Program-made: the position numbers and the translations under genes
In this document: positions 1 through 7,979 of the stretch, in pieces
How positions within the stretch are numbered: the first letter of the stretch is position 1
Layout: the number at the start of each line of letters is the position of its first letter
NCBI GenBank assembly: GCA_964470025.1
Contig: CAYXZR010000024.1
Location: 1-14,486, forward strand
DNA: 14,486 nucleotides
From: CAYXZR01 sp964470025
Lineage (GTDB): Bacteria; Patescibacteriota; Patescibacteriia; Buchananbacterales; UBA6539
Direction: 5' to 3'
The notes under the pieces: model-generated
The model's input: only the letters and a program-made list of their open reading frames with translations
What the model was told of the DNA's origin: nothing
Database searches by the model: none

Positions 1-511
1 GAATGATCTTATGTTTTTCCGTAGTCGCCAGAATAAAAATAGCATAAGAAGGGGGCTCCTCCAGTGTTTTCAAAAAGGCGTTGAAGGCCTGCTGGGAAAG
101 CATATGCACCTCATCAATGATGAATACTTTGTATTTTCCTTTAGTAGGAGTGAAGCGTGCAGTACTGATAATATTTTCACGAACATTATCAACGCCAGTA
201 TGTGAAGCTGCGTCAATCTCGAGAACATCAATTGCATTTCCGTTCATCACCTCCTGGCAATTTTGGCATTTGTTACATGGCTCTGCACTGCCCTTTTTTC
301 TATCTGTACAATTTAATGACTTTGCAAGTAATCTTGCTAATGTTGTTTTTCCTAATCCACGTGGTCCACAAAATAAATATGCATGTGCTATCTTCCCACT
401 CTCTAACTCATGCATGAGAGTGGTTTTTATGTGTTGCTGACCAATAACATCACTAAATGATTGTGGTCGATATTTTCGATAAAGACTTGATGACATAGAG
501 TTTTTTGACAT
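1..511 (-). CDS. dnaX: DNA polymerase III gamma/tau subunit, N-terminal part (cut by window edge)
   Basis: Clamp-loader ATPase that assembles the sliding clamp on primed DNA at the replication fork. Translating the minus strand from the ATG at 511 gives 170 residues, open to the window edge. They contain the N-terminal YRKYRPQSFSDVIGQ signature (residues 11-25), Walker A GPRGLGKT (49-56), four cysteines of the zinc module (C68, C79, C82, C85), Walker B with IIDEVHML (131-138) and the sensor-1 region LATTE (161-165). All catalytic landmarks expected this far are present. The lid, oligomerisation domain and any tau extension lie outside the window. Start: ATG at 511 is used; a second ATG at 496 (residue 6) is also possible, and neither has a Shine-Dalgarno sequence. 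The gene lies downstream of an intrinsic terminator, so it probably has its own promoter. Identity is certain; the exact start is not. Confidence 0.95.
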   Translation of the reverse strand, partial: MSKNSMSSSLYRKYRPQSFSDVIGQQHIKTTLMHELESGKIAHAYLFCGPRGLGKTTLARLLAKSLNCTDRKKGSAEPCNKCQNCQEVMNGNAIDVLEIDAASHTGVDNVRENIISTARFTPTKGKYKVFIIDEVHMLSQQAFNAFLKTLEEPPSYAIFILATTEKHKII

Positions 512-516
512 CTGTT

Positions 517-545
517 ATGGTAGCGTATTTCTAGCTTATATTCAA
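517..545 (-). promoter_or_regulatory. weak candidate promoter for dnaX
   Basis: On the minus strand TTGAAT (540-545) and TACCAT (517-522) are 17 bases apart, each matching consensus at 4 of 6 positions. The -10 element ends only five bases before the ATG at 511, so a transcript from it would be essentially leaderless. An alternative -10, TATAAG (535-540), would give a leader of about 17 bases but has no matching -35. A promoter is expected here because a terminator lies just upstream, but the elements are weak. Confidence 0.25.
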
Positions 546-551
546 GTACAA

Positions 552-586
552 AAAAACAGGCATTTTCTCCTGATACACCTGTTTTT
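552..586 (-). terminator. intrinsic terminator after the 592-1194 gene
   Basis: Read on the minus strand, AAAAACAGG (586-578) pairs perfectly with CCTGTTTTT (560-552) across a 17-base loop, and a T run follows. It begins five bases past the stop codon at 592, as expected for a Rho-independent terminator ending the three-gene cluster before dnaX. The stem is AT-rich with only four G-C pairs, so it may leak. Confidence 0.75.
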
Positions 587-591
587 ATAGT

Positions 592-1194
592 CTACACCTG
601 TGCTTTTTTGATAATGTTTTCAACTGCAGCCCACTGACTTTGAGATTTTTGAGGGATTAATATAACTACCTCATCCCCCGGCTCACCATGATAATAAGTT
701 ACTGCTGCAGTTAGCAGCTTCCATCGCTTTCCGTCTGCCATGGCAAACCACTCTGCAGTTGATTCGTTGCGCACCAACATACCAACCATTTGCTTGCGCT
801 CGATTGGACCAATTTGCTTGTAAATAAATGAACCATTGTTGGCAATGGTAAGCTTCAAAATATCACCTTCTACAAGCTTTGATTTAGAGGCGTAGTTGGC
901 TGGCACCTGATATTCATGACCATCTGCACTAATCATCTTAATGCCATTGAAGACACCTTCGACCACATTTCCTGCCTGTGGATCTTGCGTAGTTGGAGTA
1001 GTTTGAATATTGCCGCTTGCACTATCTTGAGCAGACTGCAGTACAGCAGTGAGCTCTGCATTATTAATAGTACCCTGATCTAATAATTCGAGAGCTTTTT
1101 GAATATTTTTTTGCGTGGATTCTAAAATATCACGAATAACCTGTGTATCGTCTAGATCTGGATTGTTTTCTTTTTTCTTTTTTATACCTAACAT
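592..1194 (-). CDS. conserved hypothetical protein, CPR-type, downstream of the ATPase
   Basis: 200 residues, function unknown. Residues 1-8 are a basic stretch (MLGIKKKK), 13-60 look helical, 61-76 are a Thr/Gln-rich linker, and 77-182 form a compact beta-rich domain. That domain's landmarks are VVEGVFNG (77-84), the block YQVPANYASKSKLVEGDILK (95-114), FIYKQIGP (123-130) and a Trp-containing stretch at 149-158. The sequence resembles a family I recall only from Patescibacteria genomes; this is from memory and was not searched. There is no signal peptide or membrane segment, so it is probably cytoplasmic. It is the last gene of the cluster, 70 bases behind the ATPase gene, with its own candidate promoter and a terminator just after its stop. 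The VPANYASKSKLVEGD stretch looks like the conserved functional surface. A nucleic-acid-binding beta-barrel is possible but unsupported. Confidence 0.85.
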   Translation of the reverse strand: MLGIKKKKENNPDLDDTQVIRDILESTQKNIQKALELLDQGTINNAELTAVLQSAQDSASGNIQTTPTTQDPQAGNVVEGVFNGIKMISADGHEYQVPANYASKSKLVEGDILKLTIANNGSFIYKQIGPIERKQMVGMLVRNESTAEWFAMADGKRWKLLTAAVTYYHGEPGDEVVILIPQKSQSQWAAVENIIKKAQV

Positions 1195-1225
1195 TTTTTT
1201 ATTTTTATTTTGGTATAGTAGTATT

Positions 1226-1254
1226 ATTTTAGTACACTAGCTATTTTATAGCAA
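1226..1254 (-). promoter_or_regulatory. candidate promoter for the 592-1194 gene, with an overlapping palindrome
   Basis: TTGCTA (1249-1254, 4/6) and TAAAAT (1226-1231, 5/6) are 17 bases apart on the minus strand, in the gap after the ATPase stop codon. The predicted start near 1219 leaves a leader of about 25 bases without a Shine-Dalgarno sequence. A perfect 13-base inverted repeat, GCTATTTTATAGC (1240-1252), covers part of the -35 and the spacer and could be an operator. In such AT-rich DNA both matches could be chance. Confidence 0.4.
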
Positions 1255-1264
1255 TAGTTATCCA

Positions 1265-3814
1265 CTACAAGGTCTTTTCAGTCGGTGATTGCACCACTTT
1301 TCCCAGCTGTGTTCTTTTGAGGATTTCGTTTTCAATTGACTGGCGCTCGACACCATACTTCCATCTTGATAGCTCCTTTATTTCTTGTAATCGTTGTGGA
1401 TTCCCTATAGGTGGTGCGGCAGTTTGAAAATTAAACGGCTTCAGCGGCTGATTATCTACTAGCAGTCGCACATATGCATTGTATTTTTCAATATTCATTA
1501 GATCGTATTCATTCACTGTTGGCTGCATCTGCTTTGCAATAAATTCTGCATCATCAACGCCAATACGAAAGGAAATCATAGTGCCTACGTTTCCAAAGAT
1601 TGCATCTTTTATACTACTTCCCATTTTCTTACTATCCACTCCTCCACCTTCAGAAAGCTGCCCCAAATACTGATGTGCCATGATTAAATTCAATCTATAT
1701 TTTCGAGCCTCTGCAAGGATAACCCCGATGCTGTCGGTAATAAAGTTTTGAAATTCATCAATATATAAGTAGAAATCATGTCGTTTATCTTCAGCAATAT
1801 TTGTACGAGATAACGCGGCCATCTGAAGCTTTGCAACAATAATAAGTCCTATTAAATTACTATTTATCTCACCGACAGTTCCTTTGGATAAATTGACTAT
1901 TAATATTTTTTTATTATCCATGATATCCCGAAAGTTGAAGCCTGATTTTGACTGACCAATAATATTTCGCACCATTGCATTTTCAACAAATCTTCCCACT
2001 TTTGAAATAAGATACCCTAGCATTTCTGATTTGTGAAAGTCTGAGGTTTTTGACATTTCTTGCTCCCAAAAGGACCTCACCATTGGATCTGTAACTTTCG
2101 AAACTTTGTACTTTTGAAATTCTTTGTCAGTAAAAATTCTTGGAATGTCTGCGATTGTCCCTGGGTGCTCGGTATCTGCCATGAGCGTCAGCATTGCATT
2201 TCTCATATTATGCTCAAACATTGGACCAATCATTGACGGATCTGAAACCAACTTATAAAAAATAGAAATCATTTCTTGCACTGCAAAATCTTGCTGTTCT
2301 GCAGTTTCTGCCTCAAGCATATTCAACCCAATTGGTCGATCAGTATCTGTAGGATTAAAATAAATAACATCTTCGACTCGATGATCTGGAATATTGGCAA
2401 GCACGTCTTCAGCTAAGCTGCCGTGAGGATCAATTACACAGACTCCGTGACCGTTTTGAATATCCTGTGAAATAAGGTTAGTTAGCAAGGCTGACTTACC
2501 AGTACCTGTCATGCCAATCATATACATATGACGCTGGCGATCTTGATGTGCGAGGTTAATCTGTGTTTCGATGCCTCGATACTTATTTTTACCCAGTAGC
2601 AATCCTTGAGCGGGTACTCCGGTCGGCGCAGGAAGTTTTTTTGCAAGCAACCATCTAACGTTTGGCGTTGCTAAGAATGGTACTGGAAGATGATATATTG
2701 TGGCTAGCTCTTCAGTGTTCAGAATAAATGAGTGCTTTTCAGAAAAGCTGCGATACATATACTGCTCAACTAATTCACCTATTTTGGGTTTTATTACAAT
2801 AAAACTATTACCATATTCATAGTAATTTAACTGCGTAAAAGAATTAGCCACGTTTTCTACATACTGCTTTGCAGTTTCTTGGTTTTGACTTGCAGCAATA
2901 ATACGAATATTACAATCAAGTCCTGCTTTTGCGGTTTTCTCTTCAATACCCCGCACAACTTCTTGTTGCATTGGAGAAAGTTGCTCATCATCTTGAGCTG
3001 GAGAATTCGGCTGTGATTGGAATATTTTTACAAGCTTAGTTAATGAAACCTTCTTAGAGCTTGCTATTGCCTCACCAACAGACTTACCATCTTGCAGTTC
3101 GCGCGCAACCTGCTTACTCTTATAATGCCAATTTCTTTTAGCTGATCTTGCGATAACTTGAATTACGATACTTTCATCAGGCTGTATCTTACTCATGGCA
3201 TTAGCAAATGCATTAAGCGGGTCTGAATCGAGCTTATTATATGTATTCACTGGAAAAATTGAGTCTCGCTTCAGCGTAACGCCAACTCCATACACCTGAG
3301 AAGTTGGCGTAAATAGTGGATACTCTTCAACTGGCGTAATGTGAGCCTGCGGATACTGAGCAAGAAGTTGTTGCTCCATATACTGTTGCATATACTGGGG
3401 CACTACAACATAAAATGAAATAAGCCCTTGATTTGCTACTATCTCTAAACTAAAGTGATCATTTCTACCCCTTAACCATGCTGAAAAGCCACGTTGAGCC
3501 GTAAGTCCGCCAAGCGTCTTAAACCAGCTTTGTGTAAGCGCAATTTGAGCTCTTATTGATTCAATCGAATTTTTTTCTTCGGTGATCCCTGAAGCTTCCT
3601 TTGGAACAGTTATTAAGAGAGTTACTTTATCTAAGCCAATTAAAAATTTACTTGAAGAACGAACAATACTGCGCGCAATTCTTAAAATAATAAAAACCAC
3701 GAGCGCAATTGAAATAAGTGCTGTTCCAGAAAACAATATAATAGAAAAAGCATCACCAACTACCCCTAATGAATTTTGTGGTTGACTTATAGTTATTTGA
3801 AATACGCTAATCAT
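1265..3814 (-). CDS. membrane-anchored VirD4/TraG/HerA-like ATPase
   Basis: 849 residues. One hydrophobic segment (about 22-46) is followed by basic residues, suggesting an inner-membrane anchor with a cytoplasmic body. Residues 60-400 are a large N-terminal region not recognised in detail. The ATPase domain follows: Walker A GMTGTGKS (434-441), VCVIDPHGSLAEDVL (458-472), Walker B FYLYIDEF (681-688, D686 and E687) and ARKYRLNLIMAHQYLGQL (703-720). These match the VirD4/TraG coupling-protein and HerA class, hexameric pumps that move DNA or protein across membranes. All catalytic residues look intact, so it should be active. Its ATG overlaps the stop of the preceding gene as ATGA (3811-3814), implying translational coupling. 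No relaxase, pilin or VirB genes are nearby, so a conjugation role is not supported. Chromosome segregation, DNA uptake or protein export remain open. Confidence 0.9.
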   Translation of the reverse strand: MISVFQITISQPQNSLGVVGDAFSIILFSGTALISIALVVFIILRIARSIVRSSSKFLIGLDKVTLLITVPKEASGITEEKNSIESIRAQIALTQSWFKTLGGLTAQRGFSAWLRGRNDHFSLEIVANQGLISFYVVVPQYMQQYMEQQLLAQYPQAHITPVEEYPLFTPTSQVYGVGVTLKRDSIFPVNTYNKLDSDPLNAFANAMSKIQPDESIVIQVIARSAKRNWHYKSKQVARELQDGKSVGEAIASSKKVSLTKLVKIFQSQPNSPAQDDEQLSPMQQEVVRGIEEKTAKAGLDCNIRIIAASQNQETAKQYVENVANSFTQLNYYEYGNSFIVIKPKIGELVEQYMYRSFSEKHSFILNTEELATIYHLPVPFLATPNVRWLLAKKLPAPTGVPAQGLLLGKNKYRGIETQINLAHQDRQRHMYMIGMTGTGKSALLTNLISQDIQNGHGVCVIDPHGSLAEDVLANIPDHRVEDVIYFNPTDTDRPIGLNMLEAETAEQQDFAVQEMISIFYKLVSDPSMIGPMFEHNMRNAMLTLMADTEHPGTIADIPRIFTDKEFQKYKVSKVTDPMVRSFWEQEMSKTSDFHKSEMLGYLISKVGRFVENAMVRNIIGQSKSGFNFRDIMDNKKILIVNLSKGTVGEINSNLIGLIIVAKLQMAALSRTNIAEDKRHDFYLYIDEFQNFITDSIGVILAEARKYRLNLIMAHQYLGQLSEGGGVDSKKMGSSIKDAIFGNVGTMISFRIGVDDAEFIAKQMQPTVNEYDLMNIEKYNAYVRLLVDNQPLKPFNFQTAAPPIGNPQRLQEIKELSRWKYGVERQSIENEILKRTQLGKVVQSPTEKTL

Positions 3815-4332
3815 TTTTGTTTTATTTGAATAATGCGCTTTGCTTTTTGTTTTGCCTGCTGCTTAACAAAATAGCTGCTCATTCCTGGTATTATTTTTAA
3901 CCAATGTATAATTAATGAAATAATCTCTTTTATTTTAATTTTTCCCTTACTAAGTAATACATTGATTTTTTTAGAAGTCTTCTCCCCTTCTGCTTTAAAT
4001 TCTTGTTTTTTCTCTGGTGATAATTGATTGTATACACCTTGTAAATCTTGAGATAAAATAGATTCAATCTTTTTAACTCTCTCATCAGCCTCGTCTAAAT
4101 TAACTGGCTGTGCTTGTGTTGATGAGGTTGAATGACTTATACTTGGAGCTTGCTCAGATATGTCTTGTCGTAACTGCTCATTATTAGCACTAGCACTTTG
4201 CTCAACAGCTTCTTTAATAAAGCTTGAGTCGGTCTCTGCCTTGTTACCTTCTGGTATAGCAAAAGGGTCACGCTCCTGCCTGCGTGGCATGTTAAATTTT
4301 TCAGTTGAATTAGGCCCTCCTTGTTGAGTCAT
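3811..4332 (-). CDS. conserved hypothetical protein, disordered N-terminus and basic C-terminal helices
   Basis: 173 residues from the ATG at 4332, function unknown. Residues 1-75 are rich in Ser, Gln, Glu and Pro and look disordered. From about 76 to the end the protein is helical, with an acidic/amphipathic part (ERVKKIESILSQDL) followed by KKINVLLSKGKIKIKEI and a moderately hydrophobic IISLIIHWLKIIPG stretch (about 137-150), then a very basic tail. The hydrophobic helix could lie on or dip into the membrane. A TTG further upstream (4356) would add eight residues, but those codons contain the likely -10 box, so the ATG is preferred. Its TGA stop overlaps the ATPase start, so the two proteins are probably made together and may interact. 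The C-terminal region resembles a family I recall from CPR genomes beside this ATPase, unverified here. Confidence 0.82.
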   Translation of the reverse strand: MTQQGGPNSTEKFNMPRRQERDPFAIPEGNKAETDSSFIKEAVEQSASANNEQLRQDISEQAPSISHSTSSTQAQPVNLDEADERVKKIESILSQDLQGVYNQLSPEKKQEFKAEGEKTSKKINVLLSKGKIKIKEIISLIIHWLKIIPGMSSYFVKQQAKQKAKRIIQIKQK

Positions 4333-4345
4333 ATCTACTACTATA

Positions 4346-4351
4346 ATTATA
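4346..4351 (-). promoter_or_regulatory. -10 element for the ATPase cluster
   Basis: A perfect TATAAT on the minus strand lies 13 bases before the ATG at 4332. Initiation seven bases downstream would leave a leader of about 7 bases, too short for a Shine-Dalgarno site. A shifted TATAGT (4340-4345) would place the start at the ATG itself. The best -35 at 17 bases, TTTTAA (4369-4374), is poor. Confidence 0.4.
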
Positions 4352-4375
4352 CACAAAATAACAATGATTTAAAAC

Positions 4376-4404
4376 TTTGTTGTCAAGTGCAGTTGTGATA
4401 TACT
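4376..4404 (+). promoter_or_regulatory. candidate promoter for corA
   Basis: TTTGTT (4376-4381) and TATACT (4399-4404, 5/6) are 17 bases apart. The predicted start near 4411 gives a 16-base leader that is A/T only apart from two C residues and has no Shine-Dalgarno sequence. The -35 is weak. The element lies in the divergent gap shared with the ATPase cluster. Confidence 0.4.
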
Positions 4405-4426
4405 GAAATAAATAATTTTCATACTT

Positions 4427-5353
4427 ATGGTCACAAAAAAAGTTATCGAGTTTAAAGACTTCAACTGGATAGATATTACTAATCCAGACAAGGCAACAAT
4501 GACTGAGCTAGCAGAAGAATATTCATTTCATCCACTTGATGTTCATGATTGCCTCACCGTTAGTCAGCGAAGTAATATTGATATTTATGATGAGTATGAT
4601 TTCATGGTGCTACTTTTTCCAGTTTACGATCGTGACACCGGAGAGATTGAGCCGGCAGAATTAAACTTTTTTATAAGCCCTACTTATATTATTACGGTTC
4701 ACCATAACTCATTGCCAGTTTTTAATGAGTACTTTGAACTTTTCCAAAATACCCAGGGATTACGAGAGCAATTTAGCGAAAAAACTCCGGAACGACTCTT
4801 GTATAGCATCCTAGAAAAGCTTTATGCGTATGTATACCCTATGATTGATCATCTTTCTGATGATTGTAATACTATACAAAAAGGGATTTTTCATGGCAAT
4901 CAGGAGAAGATGGTTTCACGTATATTAGAAGTGCGCAGAAATATCATCGATTTTCGAAAAATTATGCAAGTTCATAAAAATGTAATTAAAAAACTAATTA
5001 CAGAACTAAAGCAAAATAAAAAATTCTTAATTAAAAAAACAGATGTATACTTTGAGTCACTAGTTGATGATACAAAGGAAATTTGGGATGCACTTGAGAA
5101 TCTCAAGGAGCGAATTGAAGCCCTACAAGAAACAAACGAGTCACAAATTTCTTTTCAGTTAAGTGATCTGATGAAACGACTCACTATTATTTCTGTCATC
5201 ATGCTACCGGCAACGTTAATTGCTGGACTCTTTGGTATGAATACTGTCGTACCATTTCAAGGTAACCCTGATGGATTTTGGTACCTGATAAGTATTGTTG
5301 CGATTCTTGTACTAGGCCAAACAATATACTTTAAGTATAAGCGCTGGCTATAG
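4427..5353 (+). CDS. corA: CorA-family magnesium/divalent metal transporter
   Basis: 308 residues, the usual CorA length. The family forms pentameric inner-membrane channels that import Mg2+ or Co2+, or export Zn2+ in ZntB-type members. The N-terminal alpha/beta cytoplasmic domain spans about 1-130 and includes HPLDVHDC (35-42). The long stalk helices run about 130-250. Two C-terminal transmembrane helices follow (about 251-269 and 284-303), with the diagnostic GMN pore motif at residues 270-272 right after the first. A basic tail (KYKRW) ends the protein, as usual. It stands alone on the plus strand between the divergent ATPase cluster and the convergent cell-wall operon, with its own promoter and terminator. 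The GMN motif makes the family certain. The ion cannot be read from the sequence; Mg2+ is the default. Confidence 0.93.
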   Translation: MVTKKVIEFKDFNWIDITNPDKATMTELAEEYSFHPLDVHDCLTVSQRSNIDIYDEYDFMVLLFPVYDRDTGEIEPAELNFFISPTYIITVHHNSLPVFNEYFELFQNTQGLREQFSEKTPERLLYSILEKLYAYVYPMIDHLSDDCNTIQKGIFHGNQEKMVSRILEVRRNIIDFRKIMQVHKNVIKKLITELKQNKKFLIKKTDVYFESLVDDTKEIWDALENLKERIEALQETNESQISFQLSDLMKRLTIISVIMLPATLIAGLFGMNTVVPFQGNPDGFWYLISIVAILVLGQTIYFKYKRWL

Positions 5354-5370
5354 GCTCTAATATCAAAAAG

Positions 5371-5398
5371 AAAAACTCCGCTTGTGCGGAGTTTTTTT
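5371..5398. terminator. bidirectional intrinsic terminator between corA and the glycosyltransferase gene
   Basis: AAAAACTCCGC (5371-5381) and GCGGAGTTTTT (5386-5396) form a perfect 11-bp stem closed by a TTGT tetraloop, with a T run extending to 5398 on the plus strand and the A run giving a T tail on the minus strand. It sits 18 bases after the corA stop and 5 bases after the convergent gene's stop at 5403, so it should end transcription from both sides. Confidence 0.93.
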
Positions 5399-5402
5399 AA
5401 TA

Positions 5403-6542
5403 CTACTTTTTATTTTGCTTGTCGATTTGTTTTACTACAAAATCTGCGAGATCTATGGCCGAGTTGGGTTTACCTATGGATTTGGCTGCTTTCTTCATTT
5501 TAGTCAGCTTTTTTGGATCATTTACTATAGCTGTTACCTGGGCGACTATGTCTTTGATATTTTTTGCCCTAACGGCTGCGTTTTTACTGACTAGATAATC
5601 TACGTTATCCTCTTCTTGACCTGGAATTACTTTATGAATAACCATTGGCAGACCCTTTGCCATACACTCAGAAACAGTTAGGCCACCTGCCTTAGAAAAA
5701 ATTAAATCAGCAGCACTCATCATTTCATGCATGTTGCTTACAAAGCCAAATGTCTTAACGTTTTCTAATTTACTTAGTGTCGATGATTCAATAGAATCTT
5801 TTAGATCTTTATCTCTACCAGCAATAACGATAAATTGCACATTATCTGCATTTTTACTAATTCCATTGATAATTTTTTTCAATTTTGAAAATTCAAACTG
5901 ACCACCAACAATCATCAGTGTGAATTTATCAGGATCAAGTCCGAGTTTTTTTACTTGTTCAGTTCTACTTACCTTTTGTCTAAACTTCATTTGAATTGGA
6001 ATTCCGGTTACCTGTGCCTGAGAGCTAGTAACTCCATGGTGTTGCAAACAGCGCTTAACGCTATCTGTCGCTGTAAAATAATAATTTACATCTTTGTCAA
6101 CCCAGAAGCTATGACACCCATAATCAGTTACTACAATTGAAGATGTAATATCAATCACTTCATCTCTTTTAGAATGTGAAATTAGCACTGCTGGTAAAGG
6201 ATGGGTGCAGACAATAAAGTCTGGTTCAAAGCCCTGAATAAACGGTGTGAATTTTGATTCAATTGCAAGCTTAGAAATAAGCGTTGGAAGCTTTTGCTGC
6301 TTTTTTGAATCAAAGTTTCTATATAAAAATCCCCATACTTCGGGATACTTTGAACTCACATAGTTGTACCCATCGACAAAAAACTTTTTATACACTGTGG
6401 ACGCATAATCAATTACATCAATGTTTTTTACTGTGACGTCAGGATATTTTTCGATAAATGCCTCTTCAACTGCTTTTGCTGCGGTGACATGACCCATTCC
6501 GCCCGTTGCGTAGATAATTAATACTTTTTTATTTTTTTTCAT
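5403..6542 (-). CDS. GT28 glycosyltransferase of the MGDG synthase/UgtP type
   Basis: 379 residues. The N-terminal domain has the glycine loop YATGGMGHVTAAKAV (11-25) and the aromatic stretch YVSSKYPEVWGFLYR (61-75), both typical of monogalactosyl-diacylglycerol synthases and processive diacylglycerol glucosyltransferases (UgtP). The C-terminal GT-B domain has IVGG (211-214), FSKAGGLTVSECMAKGLP (282-299) and IPGQEEDN (306-313), the nucleotide-sugar binding region. The family transfers a sugar from a UDP-sugar to a membrane lipid at the cytoplasmic face. MurG is a relative, and this gene sits where a MurG-like enzyme would make sense, but the aromatic N-terminal block and PGQEEDN fit the lipid enzymes better. 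It is the last gene of the operon, starting three bases after the cysS stop without a Shine-Dalgarno site. The acceptor (diacylglycerol or another lipid) is unknown. Confidence 0.87.
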   Translation of the reverse strand: MKKNKKVLIIYATGGMGHVTAAKAVEEAFIEKYPDVTVKNIDVIDYASTVYKKFFVDGYNYVSSKYPEVWGFLYRNFDSKKQQKLPTLISKLAIESKFTPFIQGFEPDFIVCTHPLPAVLISHSKRDEVIDITSSIVVTDYGCHSFWVDKDVNYYFTATDSVKRCLQHHGVTSSQAQVTGIPIQMKFRQKVSRTEQVKKLGLDPDKFTLMIVGGQFEFSKLKKIINGISKNADNVQFIVIAGRDKDLKDSIESSTLSKLENVKTFGFVSNMHEMMSAADLIFSKAGGLTVSECMAKGLPMVIHKVIPGQEEDNVDYLVSKNAAVRAKNIKDIVAQVTAIVNDPKKLTKMKKAAKSIGKPNSAIDLADFVVKQIDKQNKK

Positions 6543-6545
6543 AGT

Positions 6546-7973
6546 TTAGCGTTTTTTTGAAATTTGGAAACCCTCTGGTGTATCTTTAAGAGAATACCCC
6601 TTTGACTCAATATCATCTCGAAGTGTATCTGCCTGAGCAAAATCACCATCTTGTCTTGCTTGCTCCCTCTGAGCTGCAAGTTGTCGAATTTCACTAGGAA
6701 CCTCTTCTGATTTCTGTTTATCTAGCTGTAATGCTAGTACAGTATCAAAGTGTAGCAAACTTTTTCTTTTTACACCATTTTGAACCTTGCTATCATTTAT
6801 CATATCCCACATTACTGCAATTGCTTTTGGAGTATTAAAATCATCTGCTAACGCTTCTGTAAATGCATTGGAATAGTCCTCAGACACACTAACATTATCT
6901 TCTATGGGAAGACTAATAAATAGATCCCAAAGCTTGTGAAGGGCTGTTTGTGACGCCTCAAGCGCCTCCCATGTAAAGTTTTGCTTTGAGCGATAATGCG
7001 CTTGTAGAAAAAAGTAGCGTAGCACTATTGGGTTAAACCCCTTATCAATAATATCTTGGACAATATACGAAGTGCCGTCAGACTTTGACATCTTTCCACC
7101 ATCAACATTCAAATGTTCATTGTGCAACCAATACCTGGCAAATACTTCGCCGGTTGCAGCTTCGCTTTGTGCGATCTCATTAGTATGGTGCACAGGAATA
7201 TGTTCGATACCGCCCATATGAATATCAAGTGTTTTACCAAGATACTTCTGTGCCATTGCAGAACACTCGATATGCCAACCGGGAAACCCTATACCATCTT
7301 TTACCAACTTTGACTTGAATGGTGACTTCCATGCTTGAAGTGCATGTTCATGCTTGCCTGCCTTGAAAAACCAAAGTGCAAAGTCGTAGGGATGCTTTTT
7401 CTTTGGATCTGAGACATCACCCTTACCAGCTTCAGAAATGTTTTTATCGAGCTTCTGACCTGAGAGCTTAGTATAATTTTTAAATTTACTAACATCAAAA
7501 TATACCGCAAGATCTGTGGTATATGCATACTCTTTCTCAAGTAATACTTCCACCATGGCTATCATTTCTTGAATGTGTTCGGTGGCTTTTGGTCTAATAT
7601 CTGGAGATAAATTATTAAGCTGCTCTACATCTTGTTCAAATTGTTGAATGTATTTTTCTGCAATTTTTTCTGGAGATAGATTTTCACGTGCTGCAGCTTT
7701 TGTCATCTTATCCTCACCAGTGTCTGCATCACCAAGGTTATCACCAGTAAGATGCCCAACATCTGTGTAGTTACGAACCATCTTAACGGTATATCCAAGG
7801 TAACGTAACGATCTAACGATTACATCGGCCATAACCATTGCTCGCATATTTCCGATATGCTGCGTCCAGTATACAGTTGCTCCGCACTGGTAAAAGCTTA
7901 CTTTTGGTGGCGAGAGAGGCTCAAAAAGCTCTTTTTTACGTGTTAACGTATTATAGATATATAATTCATTCAT
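6546..7973 (-). CDS. cysS: cysteinyl-tRNA synthetase
   Basis: 475 residues, normal length. It charges tRNA-Cys with cysteine in the cytoplasm. The class I signatures are clear: HIGN (39-42), the HIGH-type motif, and KMSKS (294-298). Zinc ligands are in place at C30 (YQCGATVY), C237 (HIECSAM), H262 and E266 (VHHTNEIAQSE). The C-terminal helical anticodon region includes the DGDFAQADTLRDDIESKGY segment (442-460) normal for the family. ATG at 7973 is chosen because the N-terminus MNELYIYNTL aligns with other CysRS; a TTG extension to 7994 would run through the probable -10 box. The gene is 36 bases behind murF, an unusual partner within a division cluster, and has its own candidate promoter in that gap. 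Confidence 0.97.
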   Translation of the reverse strand: MNELYIYNTLTRKKELFEPLSPPKVSFYQCGATVYWTQHIGNMRAMVMADVIVRSLRYLGYTVKMVRNYTDVGHLTGDNLGDADTGEDKMTKAAARENLSPEKIAEKYIQQFEQDVEQLNNLSPDIRPKATEHIQEMIAMVEVLLEKEYAYTTDLAVYFDVSKFKNYTKLSGQKLDKNISEAGKGDVSDPKKKHPYDFALWFFKAGKHEHALQAWKSPFKSKLVKDGIGFPGWHIECSAMAQKYLGKTLDIHMGGIEHIPVHHTNEIAQSEAATGEVFARYWLHNEHLNVDGGKMSKSDGTSYIVQDIIDKGFNPIVLRYFFLQAHYRSKQNFTWEALEASQTALHKLWDLFISLPIEDNVSVSEDYSNAFTEALADDFNTPKAIAVMWDMINDSKVQNGVKRKSLLHFDTVLALQLDKQKSEEVPSEIRQLAAQREQARQDGDFAQADTLRDDIESKGYSLKDTPEGFQISKKR

Positions 7974-7979
7974 ACGTCT

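Noticed and set aside
11..440. Overlapping plus-strand open frames at the left edge
   Set aside because: The minus strand encodes an unmistakable DnaX with all motifs in order, so these are antisense shadows.
3811..3814. UGA recoded as glycine, as in Gracilibacteria/Absconditabacteria
   Set aside because: The TGA at 3811-3813 works as a stop in an ATGA overlap with the next gene, and the other proteins read normally without in-frame TGA.
1265..4332. Integrated conjugative element or type IV secretion locus
   Set aside because: Only a coupling-protein-like ATPase is present. No relaxase, VirB proteins, integrase, attachment repeats or change in base composition were seen.
4333..4356. TTG start adding eight residues to the small protein before the ATPase
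   Set aside because: The added codons contain a perfect TATAAT, which fits a promoter better than coding sequence; ATG at 4332 follows directly.
5403..6542. MurG identity for the GT28 enzyme
   Set aside because: The N-terminal aromatic block and the PGQEEDN motif fit the MGDG synthase/UgtP branch better; a MurG function is not fully excluded.
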